From assembly GCA_018821715.1 (NCBI GenBank), contig JAHJLN010000014.1, positions 1 through 55,758 of the forward strand: a stretch of 55,758 nt of DNA, read 5' to 3'. This document shows positions 27,529 to 35,479 of this stretch, piece after piece (position 1 is the stretch's first letter; each line of letters starts with the position of its first letter). The notes under the pieces are model-generated. The model did not search any database. It saw nothing but the letters and a program-made list of their open reading frames with translations, and had not been told where the DNA came from. The position numbers and the translations under genes are program-made. This stretch comes from Pseudomonadota bacterium. Lineage in GTDB: Bacteria; Desulfobacterota; Desulfobacteria; Desulfobacterales; Desulfobacteraceae.

Positions 27529-29127
27529 ATGCGGATCATTTTTGTGTTTCCCCCCAGGGCCAGTGCAACCTATGCGCCCCTCGGCATTGCGTCATTGACC
27601 CCCTTTATTGAACAAACAGTGCCGGCCGCATCGGTTGACATGGTGGATTTGAATATTGAAACCTGGATTCACCTGGCCCAGGGTGATCCCCAGGGACAGG
27701 CGCTTCTCGATTTTCTCCAGGGCAGGACAGGAAATTTTCTTGATGCACAGGAAACCCGATTTCACAAGGTTGTCTGGGACAGGCTCCGGCAGCAGATGTG
27801 CGAACTATCCGTTCAAGCAAAACACTATGCACAAACAGGGGAGATAGGCCGCGGATACGATGTCATTCTCAAGGCACAGGTTGAGCGCATCATGGCACTT
27901 GACCCTGAACTTGTCGGATTTTCAGTGCTGTTTCCCGAGCAGGTGCCTTTTGCAGCTGCCCTTGCAAGGGCGGTAAAGCAGGCTGCCGGGGCTTTTGCAG
28001 TCAATCCCTCCGCCCGGGCATTGAAAGTAGTGATGGGCGGGGCCATGATGTCTGCACTCTCGGTCCGGGATCTTCTTACTGCGTGTCCGGGTATTGATGC
28101 TGTTGTCTGTGGAGAGGGAGAAATGGCTGCTGCTGCCCTTGCCTCCGGGGTGGACTGGTCACTGGTTCCGGGGCTGGTTTACAAAACTTTATCCGGGATT
28201 GTGGAAAATCCAAAATCCCAGACCATGTCATTGAAATCTTTACCTGCACCGGATTTTACCCGTCTTCCCCTGCACCTTTACTTTAACCCTGTCTCTGTCC
28301 TGCCCGTACTCTTTTCCCGTGGGTGCCTGTGGCGCAAGTGCCGGTTCTGTGCACATAATTTTTCCTTTGCAGGATATCGGAAAAAAGGCATCCGTGCCTT
28401 TGTCGATGAATTGGAGGGGTATTATGTCAGAATGGGGGTCTGTCATTTTTATTCTGCTGACGAGTATATTGCCCCCCTGGACATGGATGCCATTGCCGGG
28501 GAGATCCTGGCCAGGGGATTGAAGATTTCATACCAGGTGCTGGGGAAACCGACACAGGAGTATACCCGGGCCCGCATGGCCCTGTGGTCAGCGTCAGGCT
28601 GCCGGTGGATCGGCTGGGGAGTTGAAAGCGGTTCTCAGCGGCTCCTTGATTTGATCAACAAGGGAACCTGTGTCACGGTTATCGAACAGGTACTCAAGGC
28701 TTCGGCAGAAGCTGGAATCTCCAATCTGCCCATGATGATCTTTGGTCTGCCCACAAGTTGTGAAAAGGATTTGGCAGATACCATAGGGTTTTTGGACCGT
28801 ATTTATGATGCTGCAGATGCCTTGTCAGCCAGCTCATTTGTTCTGTTTGAGGGAACTCATTTTGCCCGCAACGCCCGCAAGTATAACCTGCATGTGGACA
28901 GTCCCCATGAGCTGCTGCAGGTGGAGGGAAAACCAGTCCACAGCCGGCGGCTCAAATTCAGGGAAATTTCTTTTGACGGCTCCCTGCGGGTGTCCAGAGG
29001 CAATCTTGAAGTTTCGGAATGGATTCGTCACCGACGCTGGCTGGGGGATATCCCCCTTCTGGAGCAGCTGCCCAGTGAGCATTATCTTCTTCATGTTTCC
29101 GGCTTCAGGCAGTTGCTGCCTGCCTGA
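27529..29127 (+). CDS. B12-binding-like radical SAM protein
   Basis: 532 residues. AGGAG at 27515-27519 sets the ATG at 27529. An N-terminal cobalamin-like Rossmann region (IIFVFPPRASATYAPLGIASL, then LVGFSVLFPEQVPFAAALARAVKQ and VVMGGAMMSA) precedes the radical SAM core, whose cluster motif is RGCLWRKCRFCAHN, a CX4CX2C spacing. Later GWGVESGSQRLLDLINKG is the usual SAM-binding block. No peptide precursor is evident. Such enzymes methylate or rearrange unactivated carbons; substrate unknown. Convergent with the EF-P-like gene. Confidence 0.82.
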   Translation: MRIIFVFPPRASATYAPLGIASLTPFIEQTVPAASVDMVDLNIETWIHLAQGDPQGQALLDFLQGRTGNFLDAQETRFHKVVWDRLRQQMCELSVQAKHYAQTGEIGRGYDVILKAQVERIMALDPELVGFSVLFPEQVPFAAALARAVKQAAGAFAVNPSARALKVVMGGAMMSALSVRDLLTACPGIDAVVCGEGEMAAAALASGVDWSLVPGLVYKTLSGIVENPKSQTMSLKSLPAPDFTRLPLHLYFNPVSVLPVLFSRGCLWRKCRFCAHNFSFAGYRKKGIRAFVDELEGYYVRMGVCHFYSADEYIAPLDMDAIAGEILARGLKISYQVLGKPTQEYTRARMALWSASGCRWIGWGVESGSQRLLDLINKGTCVTVIEQVLKASAEAGISNLPMMIFGLPTSCEKDLADTIGFLDRIYDAADALSASSFVLFEGTHFARNARKYNLHVDSPHELLQVEGKPVHSRRLKFREISFDGSLRVSRGNLEVSEWIRHRRWLGDIPLLEQLPSEHYLLHVSGFRQLLPA

Positions 29128-29158
29128 CAGGGTGTTTTCAAAAGGGTGTATTTCCGGA

Positions 29159-29725
29159 TCAGGCCCGGGAAATAAATTTTTTTGTTTCCGTATTGACCTT
29201 GATCATTTCCCCGGCCTCAAGATATTCAGGGATCTGAATCTCAACGCCGTTTGAAAGGGTTGCAGGCTTTGTCTTTGCTGTAGCACTTGCTCCCTTGATG
29301 CCGGGAGCTGTCTGGGATATTTCAAAAACAAGGGCATTTGGAATTTCAATGGAAACCATGTGTTCATCAATGATAAGGGCAATAATGCCTTCCATGCCAT
29401 CGGTAATCCAGACAAGTTCATCTTCGATTGCATCGGTTTCTATCATGTACTGGGAATATTCCTGGCTGTCCATGAAGACATGGAGGGCGCCGTCGGGATA
29501 TAAATATTGGACAGGTCTTCTCAACAGAGCCACTTCATTGAGCATGTCATTTCCCTTATAGCTTTCTTCATATTTCTGCCGGGTTTTAATGTTCTTGAAT
29601 CTGACCTTGTAAAGGGTTACAGCTCCTCTTGCCGATGGGGATTTTACATCAATATGTTTAACCATGTAAGCGTCATTGTTTATCTCCACAACATTGCCTT
29701 TTTTTAAATCACAAGCCTTGGGCAT
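29159..29725 (-). CDS. EF-P paralogue of YeiP/EfpL type
   Basis: 188 residues, a full three-domain EF-P. The tip loop of domain I reads KSPSARGAVTLYKVRF rather than the KPGKG of classical EF-P, so this is the YeiP/EfpL branch, which carries an Arg at that loop. C-terminal text IPEYLEAGEMIKVNTETKKF is the normal OB-fold end. It relieves ribosome stalling at proline-type sequences, and EfpL can help at other motifs too. AGGAG lies before the ATG. No partner genes. Confidence 0.9.
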   Translation of the reverse strand: MPKACDLKKGNVVEINNDAYMVKHIDVKSPSARGAVTLYKVRFKNIKTRQKYEESYKGNDMLNEVALLRRPVQYLYPDGALHVFMDSQEYSQYMIETDAIEDELVWITDGMEGIIALIIDEHMVSIEIPNALVFEISQTAPGIKGASATAKTKPATLSNGVEIQIPEYLEAGEMIKVNTETKKFISRA

Positions 29726-29904
29726 TTTTTTCTCCTGAAAGTTTTTTTAAAAAAATATCAATACCACTCAAAAAAGAAATTTTAAAGCTTAAGCCTTAAA
29801 AAAAAATGATATTGCAATGAATTCAGGAGACATGGTACGTAATCTACATTTAATTCAAATAAAAACTTTCTGGCGGATAAGCCGCAGAGGATAGTTCCCG
29901 GCAT

Positions 29905-30282
29905 ATGCTTTGTCAGGCAACAAGACAAAAAAGTTTTCCAATAGAGAATTCAGAGTGGGATGCGTTCCCGTGGAAAGACATACCATCCGAGCTGATCCAA
30001 AACCACATGGGGAAAAAACCGGATCATTTTCCCAAGGCAGAGGTGAAGATTGTCTACGACAACATGGCTGTATGCGTGATGTTTCAAGTCCGGGACAGAT
30101 ACGTTCGTGCCACAGCCGCATCCCATCAGGCGGAGGTTTATAAGGACAGCTGTGTTGAATTCTTCTTTACTCCTGGTCCTGACGTGTCCAAAGGATACTT
30201 TAATCTTGAGATGACTACCCCCAGTCATTTGGCATATTACGATTCCAGTGACGGACGGCAGGATCCACGCGCAGTGAATTGA
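29905..30282 (+). pseudogene. CBM9-like carbohydrate-binding gene fragment
   Basis: 125 residues containing the core of a CBM9-like sugar-binding domain (KKPDHFPKAEVKIVYDNMAVCVMFQVRDRYVRA, then YKDSCVEFFFTPGPDVSKGYFNLEM). After NLEM the text changes to an unrelated tail and stops at 30282, where relatives continue for tens of residues. No good ribosome-binding site. Probably a 3'-truncated gene. Confidence 0.6.
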
Positions 30283-30321
30283 AATAAAGTTTTTAGGAGC
30301 GATTTTTAGGGAGGGCAAACC

Positions 30322-30811
30322 ATGGAAGTGATACAGCAGCATGAATTCATGCGTCTTGAAACAGAAGGCAAAAAAGCCTGGGTAACCTTTACCCGTGAGG
30401 GCAGCCTTAATGCCATGAACACTGCGTGTACCGTTCAAATTCTGGAAATCCTTGATTCCCGGTCTGGGAACATGGCGGCTGCCGCGTTATATTGGTTGGG
30501 GACGGGCCAAAAAGATGGTCCTGGGCGGTCAGAATATCCAGGGAGAAGAAGCCATGAGAATAGGTCTTGTCGATCATATTGTTCCTCAAGACGATTTTTT
30601 TTCCCATCTGGATGCAGTGGCGCAAACATACCTGATGGCCTGTTCCACTGGAAACCGCATGAGCAAACAAATGGTGAATCATGCCTTTGATATGGTCTAT
30701 GATGAAGTCCTTTCAACCTATTTTCGATTGCAGGAATTCTCCCAGTCCAGCCTGGATGCTAAAGAGGCAAAACGGGCGTACTTGGCAAAAGAGATGCCGC
30801 AGTGGCAGTAA
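30322..30811 (+). pseudogene. Enoyl-CoA hydratase gene with internal deletion
   Basis: The start has AGGGAGGG and reads like a crotonase N-terminus (KKAWVTFTREGSLNAMNT) up to codon 43. The next part, in the +1 frame from about 30452, is the C-terminal half: IPGLGTWRLPRYIGWGRAKKM then MRIGLVDHIVPQDDFF, ending at 30811. About 85 residues holding the oxyanion-hole and catalytic motifs are missing, and the frame shifts at the joint. Clearly a pseudogene. Confidence 0.82.
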
Positions 30812-31034
30812 AGGCGTTAGAGTGAATCCCGTCTGTTCTCCGGACCATGGCTGAGCCTTTTCATTGCGGCCTGAAACGACAAAAGGCGGTACAAAATGAA
30901 ATGGATTTTTTTTATTGTGGTGGATTCTGGAAGTTAACACTGCCCATCTTGAATTATCATATTCAAGGATTATATTCCAAGACAGGTTTTTTAAACCACT
31001 GCATGTTCAGTCTTTAACAAAGCGAGGAAATCAT

Positions 31035-32072
31035 ATGGGAAACCCTAAAGAAATCAATAGAAGCATAGTGCTTGCATCCCGCCCTGTCGGCGCCCCGACC
31101 AGGGAAAATTTTCAAATCCACACAGCACCGATCCCTTTACCGGAAAAAGGACAGGTTCTGTTACGGACCATTTTTTTATCCCTTGATCCCTATATGAGGG
31201 GACGGATGAGCGATGCCCCGTCCTATGCAGCCCCTGTCGGGATTAATGATGTCATGGTCGGTGCAACGGTTTCTATGGTTGAAACATCCCGGCACCCTGA
31301 GTTCAAAGAGGGTGAGTGGGTTCTCGGGTACAGCGGCTGGCAGGATTATGCGCTGTCAGATGGCACAGGTCTGGTCCGGTTGGGCAAAACCCCTGAAAAC
31401 CCCTCCTATGCACTGGGGATACTGGGCATGCCGGGATTTACCGCTTATATGGGGTTATTGGACATTGGCCAGCCAAAGCAAGGCGAGACCCTGGTGGTGG
31501 CGGCTGCTACAGGACCGGTCGGTGCGACAGTCGGCCAGATCGGCAAGATGAAAGGGTGCCGTGTCATCGGTGTTGCCGGCAGCAGTGAAAAATGCAAACA
31601 TGCAAAACAGGTTCTGGGATTTGATGAGTGTCTTAATCATAAATCCCCTGAGTTTGCCAAACAACTCAGGCAGGCGTGTCCAAAGGGAATTGATATCTAT
31701 TTTGAGAGTGTGGGCGGATTGGTATTTGATGCTGTCCTGCCGTTGCTTAATGTAAAAGCAAGAATTCCTTTGTGCGGGCTTATTTCCCGGTACAATGCCA
31801 CACAACTGCCTGACGGACCGGATCGCCTGTCTGTTCTCATGGGCACTATTTTAGTCAAACGCATAAAAGTTCAGGGATTTATTATTTTTGATGATTATGG
31901 GCATCGTTATACTGACTTTGCAAAAGAGATGTCTTCCTGGCTGAAGGCAGGACAGATCAAATACCGGGAGCACCTGGTTGAAGCGCTGGAGAAAGCGCCG
32001 GAAGCATTTATCGGCATGCTGGAAGGGCAAAATTTTGGAAAATTGGTTGTCCGGGTAAATGATGTACCATAA
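31035..32072 (+). CDS. CurA-like NADPH-dependent oxidoreductase (MDR superfamily)
   Basis: 345 residues; GAGGA precedes the ATG at 31035. N-terminal RSIVLASRPVGAPTRENF and LSLDPYMRGRM are typical of YncB/CurA-type reductases, with the cofactor region VVAAATGPVGATVGQIGK in place of the zinc-ADH motif (no catalytic zinc Cys set). These enzymes reduce the double bond of alpha,beta-unsaturated ketones with NADPH. Neighbours give no pathway; it follows the degraded crotonase fragment. Confidence 0.87.
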   Translation: MGNPKEINRSIVLASRPVGAPTRENFQIHTAPIPLPEKGQVLLRTIFLSLDPYMRGRMSDAPSYAAPVGINDVMVGATVSMVETSRHPEFKEGEWVLGYSGWQDYALSDGTGLVRLGKTPENPSYALGILGMPGFTAYMGLLDIGQPKQGETLVVAAATGPVGATVGQIGKMKGCRVIGVAGSSEKCKHAKQVLGFDECLNHKSPEFAKQLRQACPKGIDIYFESVGGLVFDAVLPLLNVKARIPLCGLISRYNATQLPDGPDRLSVLMGTILVKRIKVQGFIIFDDYGHRYTDFAKEMSSWLKAGQIKYREHLVEALEKAPEAFIGMLEGQNFGKLVVRVNDVP

Positions 32073-32167
32073 TTGGGTGTATTTAAAAAAGATATTTTAA
32101 GTCAAGTGTGGTATAAGCCTTGGGGCTGCTGACCCTCTAAAAATTATAAGAACATTCAGGAAATTTT

Positions 32168-33544
32168 ATGTCATTTGATGAACTTGGCCTTAGGGTTGAA
32201 CTGCTTAAAGCGGTTAAATCCAAGGGGTATACCAGCCCCACCCCTATTCAGATCCGGGTCATTCCGGCAATTCTTGACGGACGGGACATTTTTGCCCGGG
32301 CCCAGACCGGAACGGGAAAAACAGATGCATTTGCCCTCCCGCTGGTTGAAATTCTGGGCCGACAGAACACTAAACACCGACATCCTGCAGCCCTTGTCCT
32401 GGCACCGACCCGGGAACTTGCACTCCAGGTGGGAGAGAGCATCAAATCCTATGCAAGGACGGTATCCATCCGATGCACCGTGGTTTACGGCGGGGTGAAT
32501 ATAGGGCCCCAGATCGACCGGCTCAAGCGCGGCATTGATATCCTTGTGGCTACACCGGGCCGCCTTCTGGACCTGGCAACTTACAGGGATCTGAATCTTT
32601 CCAGGATACAATTTCTGGTTTTTGACGAGGCCGACAGAATGCTGGACCTGGGATTCAATGAGGAAATATCCCAGATTCTTGCCCTTGTCCCTACTGAACG
32701 CAGGACCATGCTGTTTTCAGCCACCTATACGCAACAGATCCGGAATCTTGCCCAAAGGATGCTGCGAGATCCGGACTATATCGAGGTGACGCCCAGCAGT
32801 ACAGCAGCAGAGTCGATTGTTCAGAAGGTGCATCTGGTGGACCGGGGAAATAAACGCGCGCTTCTATGCCATCTGATCACCCAGGGGCGCTGGACCCGGA
32901 TACTGGTCTTTGTCCGCACAAAACACGGGGCAAACAAGCTTACGGAAAAACTGGCCGCAAAAGGGATCAGTGCTGCTGCTCTGCACGGCAACAAGAGCCA
33001 GTCTTTCCGAACCCGGACCCTCAAAGAGTTCAAGAACGGTGAGATCCGGACGCTCGTGGCAACAGATGTGGCTGCAAGAGGCCTTGACATCAGCAATCTG
33101 CCCTATGTGGTCAATTATGATATGCCAGGGGTGCCTGAAGACTATATTCACCGAATCGGCCGTACCGGCAGGGCGGGTGTTAGCGGTATTGCCGTCTCCC
33201 TGGTCAGCCCCGATGAAAAAGCGTATCTGAATGCCATTGAAAAACTGCTGGGGCAAAAAATACCAAGGGAAACGATTGACGGTTTTACAATTGACGGCAC
33301 AGTTCCGGATTTTGTTTTATTACGCCCCAACAATCCTTCCAGCCAAAAAAAAGCAGACAAAAGCATCAAAGAGCTTGTTGACAAAAGAAAAGCCAAAAAG
33401 ACGCGTTCAAAACCGGTAAAAGGAATAACCATATCAAAACCCAGATCCAACAGAAAAACTGAAAATGCCGGGAAAAAAATATCAAGAGCACAATCGCGTA
33501 CCCCAAGAGCACCGAAAAAAGGTGACCCAAGGGGTAGGCGGTAA
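32168..33544 (+). CDS. DEAD-box RNA helicase (RhlE-like)
   Basis: 458 residues. Motifs in order: Q-motif SPTPIQ, motif I AQTGTGKT, Ia PTRELA, II DEAD (VFDEADRML), III SAT, IV/V ILVFVRTKH and ATDVAARGLDI, VI HRIGRTGRAG, then a basic Lys/Arg-rich tail (RKAKKTRSKPVK, RKTENAGKKISR). ATP-dependent RNA remodelling, probably ribosome biogenesis or RNA decay at low temperature. A hairpin with a T-run follows (33597-33620). Confidence 0.93.
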   Translation: MSFDELGLRVELLKAVKSKGYTSPTPIQIRVIPAILDGRDIFARAQTGTGKTDAFALPLVEILGRQNTKHRHPAALVLAPTRELALQVGESIKSYARTVSIRCTVVYGGVNIGPQIDRLKRGIDILVATPGRLLDLATYRDLNLSRIQFLVFDEADRMLDLGFNEEISQILALVPTERRTMLFSATYTQQIRNLAQRMLRDPDYIEVTPSSTAAESIVQKVHLVDRGNKRALLCHLITQGRWTRILVFVRTKHGANKLTEKLAAKGISAAALHGNKSQSFRTRTLKEFKNGEIRTLVATDVAARGLDISNLPYVVNYDMPGVPEDYIHRIGRTGRAGVSGIAVSLVSPDEKAYLNAIEKLLGQKIPRETIDGFTIDGTVPDFVLLRPNNPSSQKKADKSIKELVDKRKAKKTRSKPVKGITISKPRSNRKTENAGKKISRAQSRTPRAPKKGDPRGRR

Positions 33545-33596
33545 GCAGGTTCCGTTTTTGATTATCTCAACGCCTATGGATAAACTTTATGTGTCC

Positions 33597-33620
33597 TGCA
33601 TCCTGGGGTGCATTTTTTTT
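33597..33620 (+). terminator. Putative rho-independent terminator after helicase gene
   Basis: TGCATCCTGGGGTGCA can pair as a short stem with a bulged T and is followed by eight T bases. Stem is weak, so support is moderate. Confidence 0.4.
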
Positions 33621-33724
33621 CAAATTTGTCTTGCACGGCAATCTATTGTATTCTTTTTATTATAATCGACCTTAATCCCTGTATGGAAGAGAGGCGTTAA
33701 CGCTTCACAGAAAAGGAGAACTTC

Positions 33725-35161
33725 ATGAAAGAAAAGCATAAAGTTTTAATTATGCGGTGTGCATCTTATAATGCAAAAAAAATTGCAGGGATTATCAAAC
33801 AGGGTATGGAAGAATTAAATGCGATTCCTTCAGGGAATATTCTTTTAAAACCCAATGTGGTCATCGCTCACAAAAAGTTTTTCCCCCATGCTTTTACCCG
33901 GGCCGAGTTTGTTGACGGTGTTATTGCCGCCACTAAAGATATGGCAAAAGAGGTCAAGGAAATCTCAGTGGGTGAGCGATCCGGAATCACCATACCTACC
34001 CGTTATAGCTTTAAGCAGGCCGGCTATCTGGAAGTTATTAAAAAACATGGTATTAAAACCTACTATTTTGACGAAACCAAACACGTGCCGTTCAAACTTG
34101 AAAAAGATGTCAACCTTCGCAAGAACATGTTTTTCCCTAAACCCATTGTGGACTGTGATTTCCTGATTAATCTGCCAAAATTCAAGGCCCATCCCTGGAC
34201 TCGCCTCACTTTGAGTTTAAAGAACTTTATCGGGATTCAGGATGACAAACACCGGCTTGTGGATCATAATTCCTTTCTTGAACATAAAATAGCCGATCTT
34301 CAGGAGGTCATTCAACCCAAATTTATTGCAATAGATGCCATCACTGCAGGTCAGAAAATGATGTTAACCCCGACTCCGTTTGACATGGGCGCTATTGTGA
34401 TGGGGACAAATTCTTGTGCTGTGGATACGGTATGTGCCCACATGGTCAATGTTGACCCCAAAGATGTTGTTCACCTGAAATTTTCGTCAGAAAGAGGTTT
34501 CGGACCGATAGAACTTGACAAGATAGCGGTTTCGGGAGATTTTCCTTTGGAAGAAATACAGAAAAAAACAAAAAACTTTCAATTTTGCATGGAGCACATC
34601 GACAGCTATTTTGATAAATCTCCTAATTTAAGATGTACTGTCGGAACCTTCCCTGAAAAGCATTCACCGGATTACTGCTGGGGAGGATGTCCCGGATCTC
34701 TCCAGGAAACCATGCATATCTTCAGGGCCTTTTACCCGGAGATTGAAAAAGAAATGGGTAAAGTCAGGTATGTGGTGGGTAAGGTTGAAGGACCCCTCAA
34801 CCTGGAGCCGGGTGAAAAAGTAATATTTGCAGGTGACTGTACAAGTTGGGAAGGGGAAATCGATGGAGAACGGGTGACAATTGAAAGTGTTTACAAAACC
34901 ACATCAGAAGTGGATGAGAAGAAAGCCAAATCAAACGATCTCATAAAGAAGATTATTTTTGCAACCGCCCACGGGTTTTTTAACCGGAAAAGATATATCC
35001 GACTGAAAGGATGCCCCACTTCAGTGGCTCAAAACGTCAATTATATATCATTCATGGCAAAAATTCCAAACATCAATTTTGATCCAAGGCTGGTGTTTGG
35101 TGTAAACATGGGCTACTGTCAAATGCGGTTCAAACGGTTTTTCAATCACCTGCTGGATTAA
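33725..35161 (+). CDS. DUF362-family protein without ferredoxin domain
   Basis: 478 residues. DUF362 landmarks include ILLKPNVVIAHKKFFPHAF, CDFLINLPKFKAHPWTRLTLSLKNFIG, then FIAIDAITAGQKMMLTPTPFDMGAIVMGTNSCAVDTVCAHM. Unlike the DUF362 protein at 7576 there is no C-terminal cysteine cluster; the tail has scattered Cys (CWGGCPGS, CTSW). Function unknown, probably redox or cofactor linked. AAAAGGAG precedes the start. Confidence 0.85.
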   Translation: MKEKHKVLIMRCASYNAKKIAGIIKQGMEELNAIPSGNILLKPNVVIAHKKFFPHAFTRAEFVDGVIAATKDMAKEVKEISVGERSGITIPTRYSFKQAGYLEVIKKHGIKTYYFDETKHVPFKLEKDVNLRKNMFFPKPIVDCDFLINLPKFKAHPWTRLTLSLKNFIGIQDDKHRLVDHNSFLEHKIADLQEVIQPKFIAIDAITAGQKMMLTPTPFDMGAIVMGTNSCAVDTVCAHMVNVDPKDVVHLKFSSERGFGPIELDKIAVSGDFPLEEIQKKTKNFQFCMEHIDSYFDKSPNLRCTVGTFPEKHSPDYCWGGCPGSLQETMHIFRAFYPEIEKEMGKVRYVVGKVEGPLNLEPGEKVIFAGDCTSWEGEIDGERVTIESVYKTTSEVDEKKAKSNDLIKKIIFATAHGFFNRKRYIRLKGCPTSVAQNVNYISFMAKIPNINFDPRLVFGVNMGYCQMRFKRFFNHLLD

Positions 35162-35237
35162 CCGTTTTGTTGCAAAAAGCGGCATTAGAAAATAAGAACT
35201 TTATCCGGTAAGTTGACTTCATAAGGGATCCATAAAA

Positions 35238-35274
35238 AAACCAGTGCCGTTCATTTCCTGAATGGCACTGGTTT
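35238..35274 (-). terminator. Terminator hairpin of hcp transcript
   Basis: Arms of 16 bases at 35238-35253 and 35259-35274 pair at 15 of 16 positions with loop TTTCC. On the minus strand the stem is followed by a run of seven T bases, so it should end the hcp transcript, 26 bases past the distal TAA at 35300-35302. This placement supports a transcript that includes the region downstream of the amber codon. Confidence 0.85.
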
Positions 35275-35299
35275 GGGTTGGACAGGTTCTATACAGGAG

Positions 35300-35479
35300 T
35301 TATCCCAAAATTTTTTTCAGATCCCCTTCAGGTGTTCCAATGGGGGTCAGGTTATAGTTTTTAACCAGTACATTCAAGATATTGGGCGTAACAAAAGCCG
35401 GCAATGAGGGTCCCAGGTGGATGTCCTTGATGCCAAGGCTCAGCAGGCTGAAAAGAATGGCAACCGCTTTTTGCTCATA
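35300..35479 (-). other. Continuation of hcp beyond the amber codon
   Basis: After TAG the same frame continues YEQKAVAILFSLLSLGIKDIH and GPSLPAFVTPNILNVLVKNYNLTPIGTPEGDL to a TAA at 35300-35302. This is the normal Hcp C-terminus and includes the conserved Glu and Lys of the hybrid-cluster site (YEQK). If the amber codon is read through, the protein is about 587 residues. Confidence 0.88.
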
